64,000 nucleotides of DNA from Macrolepiota albuminosa. Taxonomy: Eukaryota; Basidiomycota; Agaricomycetes; Agaricales; Agaricaceae. A model generated the notes under the pieces. The model saw nothing but the letters and a program-made list of their open reading frames with translations. It was not told the DNA's origin and did not search any database. The translations under genes and the position numbers were made by a program. Where the stretch lies: the NCBI GenBank assembly GCA_027475525.1, contig JAMWFC010000090.1, positions 1,302,001 to 1,366,000 on the forward strand, read 5' to 3'. Each line of letters opens with the position of its first letter. The first letter of the stretch is position 1. Shown here one piece after another: positions 22,798-34,989 of the stretch.

Positions 22798-24275
22798 TTA
22801 GCCAAAGCCATGAGGAATGTTGAAAAGGGTTGTGATGAATGATGGTAAACATAAAACATACGCCGTGAGTGAAGTACATAAAACATGTTTGAGAGTGATA
22901 TTAGCCATTACCACACCTGGCGCTCGTTTGTCAGGCGCCAGATCAATACCTGCAGCTCCAAGTTGCAGGGAAGGTAGAGGGGTTCTTGGATGCCTGATTA
23001 AATTGCTTGGCTGAAAACTCACTTTGATTGGAAAGAATAGGGGGAACCAGCTCAGCATGTCCTTTAATATCTGTTCTTTACGATGTGGGTGAATGCTGAG
23101 ACTGACGTTTCCATACAATACCTTGCTAGGGTGTTAACAGAGGTATCTACCAGCCACAAACACGGCTCACAGCTTCAAAAGCCAATCCACTAATCTAACG
23201 CGTCAGGTACTCCACAATGACAAAGCCGCCATGCCACGCACTCCAGCACTCCAGCATGAGGGATGTAAAAATCCAATTTTGGCAATCGAACATTATGGCT
23301 ATTTGTCATCAGGAGACCTACTCCCACGTCATCTTCTCCTTTCTAGTGCAGACCAGACTCCACTTGCGCGCAGTATACGATGGTGGTATTGATATCCCTT
23401 TGCTAAACGTCTACATCAGGCACGCACAGAAAATCAAGGCCAGCCTCACGTTTCAAAAATCGCATCACGCCATCCAAACACTTGGGGCTGAGCTTGTTAT
23501 TGCCAAATGAGCCCAGGAGCTCGCTGACAAGGATAGAGATCTACTGACGTGACATATGCGTTGGGGTTTTTCTTGATGGCATACACAAAGGCTTTGCGCT
23601 GCGAGCGCTGGATTGCGGAGAGGCAGTGAGCAACAAGTGGATTGCAGCCTGCGCCTGCGATGCAGAATGATGCAGAATGTGCTGACAAGCGTAAGTATGA
23701 AAAAACAGGGTGATTGACAGCTTACATCTTGTCCTCTCCTGGCCAATCACACAGTGTCTGATACATTGCCTGGAGATACGTGTCAGCCAAATGATCTCAA
23801 CGATGGTCGACCCGCACCTCTTTGTACTGCCAATACTTGACCGGGTCCTGTTCAAATGTCTGATATGTCACACTTTGCAGATTGTCCTCGAGAGACTGTC
23901 CATCGGTTAGTGGATTTTGGACATCCATGGAGAGGGACGCACCTGCAGTGGGGCCTGGAGGTCATCCTGGTACCCCTGTGCGAAGCTCTCGACAGTCCCT
24001 GGGTGCTTGGCAGCTGCACAGATACTGTACATATTGCATGCAGGTGGACATGCACGTTTTCCACCGCAGCTGTGCACGCCCGCACTGACGCCAGAGAGGA
24101 TAATGTTCAGCAAGTAGTGCTTTGTGCGAGTCAGGACAATCAAAAGTATGGTAGAAAACGTACAATCATACAGTTGCAGATAATGGGAGGACGGGGTATC
24201 CTTTTGCGTTTTCGATAAACGTTGATGCAGGGAGAATGTTCCTGATGGACTTGGCAGCCCACGTGTCATTTCCAA
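22798..24275 (-). pseudogene. PRMT5/Skb1 arginine methyltransferase gene copy, decayed
   Basis: Scattered minus-strand frames, in the correct order, match the C-terminal two-thirds of PRMT5, the type II enzyme that symmetrically dimethylates arginine. They are QGYQDDLQAPLQ (about 23970), NLQSVTYQTFEQDPVKYW (about 23860), AIKKNPNAYVT in the SAM-binding region (about 23570), [20 protein letters not shown], the double-E loop (about 23480), ISIPPSYTA (about 23390) and LSIHP...SWFPLFFPIK in the beta-barrel (about 23030-23100). The frames do not join without breaks. In the double-E loop three acidic residues are replaced by Asn/Lys compared with GSF.DNELSPE, including the second catalytic Glu. The N-terminal TIM barrel is absent. 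A captured host gene or a remnant. Confidence 0.8.
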
Positions 24276-25800
24276 GGTCGCGTCGGTGGTGACAGGGTTA
24301 TATACCGGGGGGGGGGACGGATGGAGAACTACCCTGTCATTGTATTGTACATTGTGTGACTGTTTTCAAGTCAAGAGTTCTCACCAGGTCTGTTCATAAA
24401 TCCTCCATGAGTTCTCACCAAGCCTTGAACCCGGGTGACACTACATCAATCTTGAAGAACAATGGTGTACTTGAAGGTCAAGCCGGACAGGGAGATGGGA
24501 GAAGAATGCTAATGGATGTCTCCTCACTACTTTCATCTCAACTCTCATCAATAATATTTCAGCATGAGAAAGACGACAAAGGCTGCTGGGAAGGAGGCGC
24601 AGAAGCGATTAAGAATCGACAACCCCAGACTGGTGATTCTGCTCATGCTGCAGTCTGTGTCCTCTTTATCCTCAGCATGGCTGCCGTGACTTCTAACGAC
24701 AGCATGTTGGCTTCCCTCTAGCTTCGAGAAAACTGAGGACTTTTGTACCTACTACACTGAAACTTGAACTCCATAAGATGTAACGACCTCCATAACTCGT
24801 TTGGCCTGAGCACGCTTGTGTGCATCCATTCCTGTCTTCAATATCATCTTGAGTAGGCTGCACACTGGCCAGCACTCCTCATAATATTCGAGCGATGGCC
24901 ATTGAGAGTCATGAGTTAGCTATAGAGATCATCATTAAGTGAACATAAATCGAACATTAACTTGAAAGTGAGGCTCTCACCAACTCGCATATAGCTTTGA
25001 CAACCTCTTGTTTCTGATACCAAAATGATCTTGACATGTCAAGTTTTTTGTTTGCCTCTGACTTGATTGCGTTCTGGTGAAGGATGTCTGAGTAGGATGG
25101 ATGCAGGTATTTAATGTAGGACCGACATATAAAGCATTGTATTGGGCCTTCGACCAATCGAGCTTTGACAGCTCTCCTTCAACGTTATGACCCCCTGCAT
25201 TAGGACGGCCAGGCTTTCCTTGAGGTTTTCTGATAGACTGATCAGGGCCAGATGATGAGCGGGTTTCAGGTGGGGTCGACTGAAATCGCTTAGTCCCTGA
25301 TCGCCTGAGCTGAGTGCTTGGGCCTTCTTGGATGGTAACACACCACGATTGTTGACTCTCCAAGTCCTGCCCACTAGCTTGCATGGATGCCTGTGGTTGA
25401 GGTGTCTGTGCTTGTTGATTGTTTTCAATAGTACCTTCAAACCGCTGTTTGTCGCTGTCTTTTAGTGCTCACTCACTTCCAAGTTACCAGGCTTACTTGT
25501 GTTTCCTCATCCATATTGTGCCTGGTGGAATGTCCGAGCTGCTCTTCTGAGAAGATAATTTGGGAGGTGATCAGGGCTTGTGGAGGATAAGGAGCTGGCC
25601 TGAATCAAATGCGATTTGAGATGAGAGGGCGATGTTTCTCTACGTAGGGCATTGTGCTGAAGAAATTTCACAAATGCTCCTCTTATGATTTGAGGCCTGT
25701 GTGTTGTTCTTTTGTTGTTTTCAAGCCAAGAACCATGCTTGTCCGCAATGTTGCCAAGGATTACAATGGATTCTTGTTCATCCACTTCTGCCTGACACTT
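24276..25800. other. Element core, no recognisable gene
   Basis: Contains a G9-10 run near 24307 and minus-strand frames at 24957-25785 (Ser/Gln-rich, no domain). Short GT-AG-like signals suggest a spliced minus-strand gene, but no family was recognised. Confidence 0.35.
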
Positions 25801-25859
25801 GTCCCTTATTTTTTTCTGGACATAAGATCAACTTTAAAAGAAAAAGTTGTTCGAATTCC

Positions 25860-27240
25860 TCTCTTACCAGTGTTCATGGTACGTCAATACTCACATCAGT
25901 GAATACACCCTTATCCTTATCATTCTTGCTCTGTAGTCTTGACTCTACACTCTCCGCCACTGGCTGGAAGGCTCTCAAGAAGCAGTCAACTGCCTGATTT
26001 TCTCTCCCAATGGCCGTATCTTGCTCTCAGAAGGTTTGGTCTGTTATTGTGGATAGCAAAAGGTTGCTAACATTGCAATTCTACAGGTGATGATGATCAT
26101 GTCTGAGTCTGGAATCTTACCAGTTCTAAATGCATTCAAATCATGCACAGCCCCAATTGGGCACAGATTACTTCAATTGAATGGTTGCATTGCGACTCAT
26201 CGCCTGAGAGTTACTCAGATTGGATCAGTATTGGCACTGGTAGAGGCTCCCACACACTTTGCCCCAAAGCAACAGAAGGAACGGTGTGTATAGTTATTGT
26301 TCTTATTTGCAGGACTAATAGTGGATTCATTGTCCAGAAGTTTGTTTGGAATGAAGCAGCAACATCGTTCCCATTCAATGTTAATGACCCCGTTGAAGCT
26401 CAAGCCTATGACAACATCAACGTAAAGCTTGCTCTGGCCAGCCATTCTGGGGTTATTAAAGTCTTCAAGCTTCACAGAAGTAGGATTTCATACTCGTCTA
26501 TGTTTTTCTCTTGTACATCTGACTGATGTCTATCTAGAAAGCCTGATTCTTCTCTGGGAGGTCAACAATACTGATATACCTCGATCGTTGCAATTCTTTG
26601 GTTCTGGCAAGCAATACCTTTTGACATCTTTCCTGGAAGGAGGCGAAATGTAAGGATTTTACACTACTTATATAGCAACCCTGACATGGTAGATAACAGC
26701 GTCTGCTATAATGGAGAAGACTCAACAATTGAATGGAGGTGGTTACTCTTAGGTGGAATGTAGGTACTTGTTTTTCATCGGTCTTTTGAATGATGCTGAT
26801 ACAGGAGCAGCGGCAACACAGCTATATCTCCAGATGCAACCATGTTGCTGGTTGACAATCTCTCCACCAACAACTTCGATCTCTATCGCTTCCCCACAGG
26901 CAATTTTCATGTCACATTTGCCTCAAAATCTATTGAGCGAGTTGTCAAGGGTGTGACTTACATTGAAGGTGGCAAGTCTGCTGTCTGTAGAAGCAACCGG
27001 CAATTCGTCCAAATTATTGACCTAACCATGCATCGGGTATGCCAGGAATTGATTTCAGAGAATTGTAAGCTGATCTCTTCTTTGATACCTTATCACTCCT
27101 TGACTTACTGTTATATAGCTTCTGATCTGTTCCAGGCTGTTGCAGCCATCAGCCTTGGTGACCATCGGCATTTAATTGCCTGTGGATCATCTAGTACAAA
27201 GCCCGCAATCTACGTTTGGGAGAAAGTTGTGAGTCTCTAG
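25860..27240 (+). CDS. WD40-like repeat protein, multi-exon
   Basis: Plus-strand exons separated by short introns encode beta-propeller-like repeats: SGDDDHV.VWNLTSSKCIQ (26085-26140), QITSIEWLHCDS (about 26160), VKLALASHSGVIKVFKLHR (about 26420), SLILLWEVNN (about 26545), a segment with FGSGKQYLLTSFLEGG (about 26600), DNLSTNNFDLYRFPTG (about 26850), FVQIIDLTMHRVCQEL (about 27010) and LGDHRHLIACGSSSTKPAIYVW (27150-27230). Repeats end in VW/LW or a related position, as in WD40 propellers. Such genes are familiar in mushroom repeats. A hydrophobic segment around 27400-27540 (LVLAPLFLAGALHASG) may be a C-terminal membrane exon. The exact start and exon set were not solved; it could be partly decayed. 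Confidence 0.55.
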
Positions 27241-27699
27241 TCAAGTTTCTCGCATTCTTATCTCATCATGCACCATCAGGATTATAATCTTGATGATAGG
27301 CCCACAATGTCTCCAGGTTTAGCACATCATTCTCATATCAGCACATCAACAAACAGACGTCACAAAGTGTTTGACACTCTCTTAGTGTGGTTTCTCCAAT
27401 CTCTGCCAATCATCCTATTAAGCACTCACTCGTTCTGGCTCCCTTATTTCTGGCAGGTGCGTTGCATGCTTCTGGTGATTTATATTACTTAATTGACTTG
27501 AGTATAAGTTTGTTGGTAAAGTCGGGAGCATTCCTCGTGCTGGCACTCAGATCTCGACTGTCTCGACTGAACTCAACCATCAAAGCCAAGACCTCTCACT
27601 TGGAGCTTCACCATCGGTTGTATCTGTGTACAGTGGCTTTGCAACATCGAGTTCAAGCACCTTTCCGTTGGCCTTAACTAGTACCTCAGCTAGTGGTAG

Positions 27700-28800
27700 T
27701 TTACCTACACTGAGCTCGATCAAAATATGATTATTGATTAGTACTTTCATAATGAAGTCACTTCGAGCCTACTTCATTGATCTGATGTATTCCTTATCCT
27801 TAGTACACTTGGATAGGTAGCTCCAAAAATCTGTTTATACTGTGAATACTTTTGTACAAAGAGGTGAGAAAATCCCTGCCCCCATCAAGACCATGACCTT
27901 GACCTGCAGTAGCAATAGCCAATACACAACCAGCCCAAACAAAAGAGTCACGGTTGCTTACAACCCCATCAACTTAATCTTTAATTTGGCCGGTGAGGAA
28001 ATTGGTTCCAGATAGACTAGCCAAGCGACCTATCGACTTGCTACTGCTTGTATGAAGAACAATATCACTATCAACCAAAACTTCGTGGAGGAATGGAGAG
28101 AGAAGTGGCATGATCTGGGTACTTCCAAAGGTCTCCCATGCTTGTTGAAAGTAGGATGTGGTAGTGTATCGAAGAGCGAGTCAGAGTCCAATCGTAGCAT
28201 TAATATTCACCGGTGCTTTCCTGCCCAAATTTTTCTCAGGATCTGATGGCTCGAGAAGTGAGTGATGATCAGCGGGGAGTGTGGAGGGTGCAGGAGGTGT
28301 GGAAGGCATGGAAGACACGTAAAACAGACTGTTTGATCTTCTGTCTCTCTGTGATGTTGTCGAGCAGCGTCTTCGGCGAGCTCGCGCATAGTGCATGTAT
28401 ACGTCTGCCACACTGACAGACGGCTGAGGAGCAGGGAAGACAGTGGGAATGACAATATGTAGCGACCTGGAAGTCAGATCACCGCAGACGTTGACAGGAA
28501 TCCATAGCATTTCTACACCCCTCAGTGATTGCTAGGTGGGGGAGTACAACACCTGGCTCATCTCAGACGGTTTGTCCAGGTCTCCATCAGCCCTTGCACC
28601 AGCAAAAGAATCCCAGGTCAAACACACACTGGAATATTTGGTCCAGGTAGCTGCACGCAGTGAATAAGTCAAGATACAGACTAGGCCTACCATACAACAA
28701 TGTACGGGACATTTGGAAAGTTGAAGAGGCCATATCAGCTGCAAGAAGTTCATCAGAGCTCAAAACAAAGCTTTACTATGATAGGCCACGTACAGAAGCA
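27700..28800. other. Element core, nothing recognised
   Basis: Short frames only. Nothing supported as a gene. Confidence 0.35.
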
Positions 28801-28849
28801 GACATGGGCATCTATTACCTCATGTGTCCAGATGTGTTCGTTGATGTCG

Positions 28850-29348
28850 AATGCAAGTCATCCGCCATGTCTCTCTGCCTGCTCACCATCTCACAGCACT
28901 CGACCCCAACATCCCCGATGACAACACCTACATGCCCATGTACATTGCTGCCCTGCGTACTCCACCCACTCACTCCCTGCAATGCCGCCGCAAGCTATGG
29001 CCAGCTTGCCATCCTTGTAGTTCTCATTTCCTGCGGTTTGTGTCCTGCAATTGTCTGGGACTTGCTGACCCCTGCAGGCAGCAACATAGATGTCACAGAC
29101 TCTGATGGCAACACACCCCTCTACACTGCCAAGGACATTGACACTGTGCGCTTCCTTGTTGAGCATGGCACAACAATTGACTGCCGCAACGCCGACGGTG
29201 TCTCGGTGCGTGCCTTGTCCTTGGCCCATCCTCTGCTGACACTTTGCAGCTGATTGAACACCTCGCTGAAGACTATTCCAACATCGCGGTGTATCTGCAG
29301 TTGCTGCTGCCACTGAAAACCGACAAGCTTGTATATAAGACATTGTAG
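28850..29348 (+). pseudogene. Ankyrin-repeat protein gene, probably broken
   Basis: Encodes HLTALDPNIPDDNTYMPM, then AAASYGQLAILVVLISCG, then after a GTTTGT...TGCAG intron SNIDVTDSDGNTPLYTAKDI and TVRFLVEHGTTIDCRNADGVS, and after another intron (about 29202-29249) LIEHLAEDYSNIAVYLQLL, ending at TAG 29346-29348. The DSDGNTPLY and RFLVEHG blocks are typical ankyrin repeats. Between YMPM and AAASYG the expected intron would end in CTCCCTGCAA, where a CAG acceptor is expected. Splicing there appears lost, leaving a frame break. Confidence 0.6.
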
Positions 29349-29403
29349 TGGGGCTTAATGGACGACATTGGACCATAATTACAATTTCCGAATTCAAATA
29401 TGT

Positions 29404-30150
29404 TTATAGCTTTCGTGCCTCGGCCAATAGATCCTCAAGTCCCACAAGGTTTTGATCGACCTTTTCAATCATTCTCCTGCATGTTGGACATGTTGCAAAA
29501 TATCTAGAGTCCGTCCATCCATCCAGGCACTGTTCACAAAAGAGATGACCACAGGTCAAACTGAATAGCTTTAGTAACACCTTTAGATGTTCAAAAATAA
29601 GCACCTACATTGTCAATGGTATTCTGGCAACATTGTGACAGATGCAGCAAAGAGTGAGGCCCTCCAAAATAGGGATAAGCTGAAATTATGCTGAGCTCAA
29701 ACAGTAATAGAAAATTGTCCAACCTACAGATTCTTGAATGCGTGAGGTGGTCTTGTGACTCTCTTGTATGCGATAATTCCTTCAAAAGTGATTGAAAATT
29801 AGTCTAGATCAAGAAATGAATTCTGATCTGTACTTCTCTAAGCTGATTACCTTCTGTAGATCTTGCCTCCCTCAGCTGCTCCAGTTGCTGTTGCACACTG
29901 GTATGTAACTAAAAAAAGGATGAGATAAGTGCATGCAATTACATGAAAAACTCACTACTTGTAACACACACAAAGATGCATCAATACGGTTTTTTTCTGT
30001 AAGAACTTTTTGTTAATGCATCTCGTAAAACATTCACCTGTAAATGAGGGTTCAGTGAATGTCAGAAGATTAATTACCTGCTGTAGTCTCACTTTGTTAC
30101 TGCTGTAATCAGATGTTGAAGACGAGGATCCTGTTTGACCAGATATATTG
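29404..30150 (-). CDS. RING-finger protein, multi-exon
   Basis: The last exon (29404-29604) encodes FSLTCGHLFCEQCLDGWTDS then CPTCRRMIEKV, the second half of a C3HC4 RING domain (Cys-His-Cys-x2-Cys...Cys-x2-Cys), so an E3 ubiquitin ligase role is likely. The first Cys pair should be in the preceding exon; a CC pair lies at about 29625. Upstream fragments around 29860-29900 (REARSTEGN and Gln-rich pieces) suggest an N-terminal coiled coil. Exon structure not fully solved; stop at 29404. Confidence 0.5.
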
Positions 30151-30344
30151 AGTACAGAATCATATAACTCTGCATGTTCACTTCGTCAATAAGGCTGAAT
30201 GTTGCTTGATTTAAAGGCTTTCAATTTGCAGGCCATGGGTTGTCACAATGAAGTAAGTGGTAAGTTTTGTGCAGGTACTTATTGATATGCATGTTGAAAA
30301 AAATGGGTGCAAAAATGGAACAAGGTGCCTTCTTGGCGTTCTCA

Positions 30345-33300
30345 GGTTGAGTACAAGGTATTCCAACCAGAGTGTCAATGTCCAGACTGCAGTTGGTAAA
30401 GTACAAGACGGCGGCCCAGATGCATTGCTTCTAAGGTGCAACAAATATATCAATATCCAAATAAGGCTTGTCATGACACGATTATGCAATGATAGCTCCT
30501 TTTTGACACAACACACACCTTGTACTCAGAGCTATGGACACCGGCATCTCTTGACTTTCTTCGCTGCATACAATGTTCAAAGCAATCAAGTGAGTCTAGG
30601 CATACTTTTCAATGGCCGTCAGGCACACTTACTATGTACCAGGATCTTGTATAAAATGCCGCACACCTGGCAAAAAAACGCCTTTATTAGTAACAAATCC
30701 CCATGTCCAAACTCATACAGACGCATTTTCAATGTCTTTCAACTTCTTCTTCAGAAGCCGTCTCCTCCTTCAGGATGTCCAGTCACTCAACAATACTTCT
30801 GAAAGTCCTCAAAATGGTCATTCTGGCAGTGGCAATGCTTTGCCAACAATTGAGGAGGTAGAGGACTCTGATCTGCAGGGCTTGCCTTCTGGCAAACCTT
30901 TATCCATAGGTGCAATGGCGTATAAGGCAAGTACATCTTTTTTTTTCTCAAAACAACAAAGTTATAACGTGTATTACAATCAGCAGTCTGCCAATATGGA
31001 TATTGTAGAAGAAGTTTCATCCGCAGCTCAATCGAGCATTCCTGGAACATCCAACTCTTGAGTGAGTGAGAAATACTATCTTTGACTTTGCATGGCATTA
31101 TTTACCTTGAATGTGCAGCAATTGTTGATTCGAAAGCGAAGAGATAGTGGCTCAGATAACAGTGTGTCAACTGAAGATGGAAACAGTGAGATCACTGCAG
31201 ACAGAGTAAGTATATGTAAGCTGACATATACTTCAGTGCTGATTGCTTCTTTCCAACAGAGTTACAGTCATCGCATTAAAATAAGGGTCATCCAAGATCC
31301 TCAGCTTCGTCTTCAGAATAATCAGGTAAAAGTTGTCCATTTTTGGCTATCAGACTGACTACTCATCTTCCCCTGTAATCTAGCTTTCAATCCGGCTAGA
31401 TGAGGAGCGAGTTAGGGCCAATGCATTGAGCAATCAGCTGCATGAGGTGAGTGTATTCTTACTTACTTTCCAATAATCTGTTGCTCAACAATTATCCATC
31501 AGATGCAGCAAGAACAGGTAGCAACTGCCTGGAGGGCAAGAGGAATATACAACAAAATGTCATCCCAACTTCAGGCCGCTGTCAGTGCAAGAAATTCAGC
31601 AGTGGAGGAATTAGCAGAGGTTACTCAAGCCCTGGATGTGACATCCTCTAGTGAAGCACACATTCAACCCTTGTCTCTCATAGCCAGCAACGTGCAGGTA
31701 TCTGAAAATCATTCCCAACTACTTGTGGCAGCTTTGGAAGAGCGAGATAATGCACTTCAGGAACTTGAGCAGATCCAGGATACTGAACGTCGACTTACAC
31801 GCGAGTATGAGCAACGATTGCAACAGGCCTTTGAAGAGCATCAGCAGCGTTACCAACAGGAGCTTGAGGAGCAAATTCAGCAGGAGCGCCAAATCATTTT
31901 GGTACAAATGGAGGAGACTACTCACCAGCGGCTGCAAGAACTCAAGTGTGATCATGACTTACATCAGTCTGAGATGCGTCGAGCAGAGGAGGAACACCAG
32001 CAGCAAGCTGTAGAGCTTACAAGGACTTGCGAAGAACTGGAAAATAGAATCCAAGAACTGGAACAAATGAGGACTCAGGTGAGCGTGAATTGTATGCAGA
32101 TGATACAAATTAGCTGAGGTTAGGAACATCACTGGCAGGATTTACAAGAACACGAGCAACAACTTCAGCTAGAACAATAAGACCTCTCAGCTTGAATTGC
32201 AGTTGAAGTCCAGTGGCACTTAGATGAACAAGCTCATCTCCATGAACAATCTCTTCAAGCTCAAATGGACCGCATGGAAGAAGAGCACCAGCAAAGTTCC
32301 ACTATTATCCGTGAAGAGATGGAAAGCAAAATTCGAGAACTTGAGCAAGCCCAAGCTCAGGTATGCACTCTCTCTCAATAAAGAGTATTATTGATTCTTT
32401 CCAATAGGAGGAGAATTTGGCTGAGCAAGCTCGCAGTTCTGCCACAGCAGCTTCTCATTCTGAAGAAGCCTTTCAATCTATTTTGAGCTACGATACTGAG
32501 GTCATTACAGATCTTTGAGCTCAAGTTGAGGCGAGTTTAAGTTAAATCATTAAAAAAGCTTATTTCTAACTACATGAGTAGCACCTTGAAGCACAAATTG
32601 CCTCCTCTACTTCCTATCATGTATCGAGCACTACAGGTTCTGCTCAGGCTTCACAGGACAACAATATAGGCCCTTCTGTGCAGCGTTCATCAAATTTTGA
32701 CACATACCCTGGGCTGTCAGATCAGGCACATGATAAACTTCCAGCTAATCCTCAACTGGCTAGGATACGAGTATGTACAGTCCTTCCAATAATAGGATTA
32801 CTCCTCATACTCTCTATTAGGCTGCTGAAATTACAGCCCAAAACAGGCATTTACAAAGACGAGTCTCATTTGAGTCAGCAAGTATTGAAGAAACAATTAT
32901 TCCACCTTTACGGATTTCACAACCATACTCTTCTACGACTCCACGAACTCCTTGTCTGTGTCTTCCCACTTTGCAACCTCCACCCCTTGCCTCCCCTACA
33001 CCTGCCTCAATGACTCTGCAGTCTCCACCTCAATGACAGCCATATATACAAGCCTTTCTTCTACGTCAAGATTTTACTCCAAACTCCGGTGGTGCATCAG
33101 AACATCTTCAGTCTCCCTCCCCTTCAAATCAAGCTTCAAGTCGTAATGCAAGTCCAACACCATCTTGGAGGTCCACAATAGGAGTTTCAAACAATGTTTA
33201 TTCTATGTTAAACAACCTTACTGGGGCTGTCAACTCACTTTGTATTGAGTTAAATGAAACTCAGAACTCTTTGACTGCCACGAACAGCTCAGCAAGCTCT

Positions 33301-34762
33301 GGTTCCAGAAGGACACCTCGTCATTCTCCTTATAAGGCTTTCACCACTCGACGCATTAAGGAACAATCGCGCGTTGACATGATGGTAAGTCTTGATGGAA
33401 TTTTTCTGTGTTAAAAAATGCTTACATTAGTAATAGAAAGTGGTTCGTGATGCACTAAAGTTCAAGCTGGATATCACACACGATAAAGACATTAGAGAAG
33501 CAACTCAAAATCATCAGCATATGGCATCACCTGGTGAAGTTGATGATTTTGACCATGGACTGATCCCTGCCTCTTTGTTGACTCCATTTTGCCCTTACTG
33601 GGATGAGATATGGAGTCCATGGAACAAATCCTTAGCTGAACAGTTCACAGATGAGATCCTGGCTGCTGGCCATGGACTGAATGGTGAGACAAGGGAGAGC
33701 ATAGAGAACCACTTTTTCCAGCGTCTAGTAACCCTTAAGAAGGAGCTTAGACGTCAAACTCCTCGATTTAACGAGACTGAGGAACAAGCAACTCAACGAG
33801 CGGAGAGGCAGCACCAGATCACATTAGCAAAGGGTCGTGTGCAGCATCGTCAGTTCAACGTAAGTTATTTACTTTTGTAGAGCTATGAACTTTGGCTATC
33901 AGCTTAGCAACACAGCTTTTCAACTCTCAAGAGGAGATCTGCAGAGAAGGGCTTAAACAGCCTGACCGTGCTATCTGGGAATTACTTCTTCAGCTTGTTC
34001 TTACACTTGGGACGGAAGGACAGAGTTCTGATGAAACTGAAGATGAACCAGACACCTTCACTATTCGGCACAGGCCCTGGCGAAATGAGCACATCACAGA
34101 ACTTCTCTGATTTATTGACAGTTATCAAGAGACTCTAAACAACTATGGCAATAATCGGTCTGGGAAGCCTTTCAGAATGAGAAAGTGCAAGAGCAGCCCA
34201 CCACTCACTCAGGATGGCCCCATTATGAGGCTGCCTCGTAACCTTTACAGTACCGAGTTTCTTAGCACAAGACGCCCAGATCAACTCAACTACCTGGAAA
34301 TTCAGGACGCCATTGAGTTGCCTGAATTCGAAGAGTATGTTTATCAATCAATCCACTCTGAATCAATGCTTACACTGGTTCTAGTGAGCAGCCACGCATC
34401 AGAACATTGCACCATGGATCATTGTCATGCATTAGACCATCTTGCCAGACTATGTCATCCCCTGGACCCTCACGTCACTCATATTATAAGTATGTGTGCC
34501 TTCTATTATGTTGACTCATTTGTATTTACATAAGCCACAGTAGTGACGCAGATGAATAGTTGAACAAATCTGAGTTAAAGGATGGTAGCGAACTTGAAGT
34601 TGATTTTGACAATAGAAAGTAGTTGTGAAATGTTTATTATTGATTTGACTCAATCGTAGTACTAGTCAGTCCAATGACATTTATGCCGACAAATACCTGA
34701 CCAATACAATTACATGCATTTTCAACATTCACAACTCCTCTGCCAGTCTTTGGTATAATATA
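30345..34762 (+). repeat. Right inverted arm of composite element
   Basis: Full-length arm, inverted relative to 14687-18292. The inner end is at GGTTGAGTACAAGG (30345) and the outer end at 34762. It keeps the 810 bp missing in the left arm. Confidence 0.92.
30612..34533 (+). CDS. Large coiled-coil protein, element cargo gene, right-arm copy
   Basis: Many exons on the plus strand. In order: LLLQDVQSLNNTSESPQNG and an acidic stretch (30750-30930), a basic KRRDSGSDNS segment (31130), RVIQDPQLRLQNNQ (31290), a long Glu/Gln-rich coiled coil of about 200 residues (31503-32080; ELEQIQDTERRLTREYEQRL), a further coiled coil (32150-32360), a Ser/Pro-rich region (33060-33390; SRRTPRHSPYKAFTTRRI), then a conserved globular part: DFDHGLIPASLLTPFCPYW, SPWNKSLAEQFTDEILAAGH (33540-33680), REGLKQPDRAIWELLLQLVL (33940) and TRRPDQLNYLEIQDAIEL (34265). 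The family is not known to me. Identical genes in both arms and the absence of enzymatic motifs suggest element-specific cargo. Exact start not solved. Confidence 0.55.
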
Positions 34763-34989
34763 TTCAGTCACTCTGCTCTCGTCAAGTCTATGCCTTACAC
34801 GCTTTTTAGATCAGACACAATTTGGACACGATGCAGCGGCTACCTCCGATCATTGGATCAACCTGCTCTTGTTCTCTGACCATCATCCGACTGAATCTCC
34901 TTGCTTGTATCCGACACAGAGCAGCTCGTCTCTATTCTTGCCTCAAAGATTGCAACCACTCCCTTGCCCAGCCTGATAGCGAGTTCTGG
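34763..34989. other. Flank between composite element and solo LTR
   Basis: No recognised gene; both strands have short open stretches without a start codon. Confidence 0.35.

Larger units (their letters stand above)
14687..34762. mobile_element. 20-kb composite transposable element with multi-kb inverted arms
   Basis: Both ends have the same inverted sequence, TATATTATACCAAAGACTGGC inward from 14687 and its complement ending at 34762. The inverted arms are 14687-18292 and 30345-34762; the core between them holds a Tnp2-type transposase and several host-gene-like sequences. The left boundary is confirmed by the second copy of its flank at 38659, where the sequence continues without the element. 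No short target duplication was clear. Confidence 0.75.

Noticed and set aside
23856..24218. 120-codon plus-strand frame
   Set aside because: It overlaps the PRMT5-like blocks on the other strand and has no domain of its own.
24305..24315. Poly-G run as a regulatory G-quadruplex
   Set aside because: A single G run cannot by itself form a quadruplex; no further G tracts nearby.
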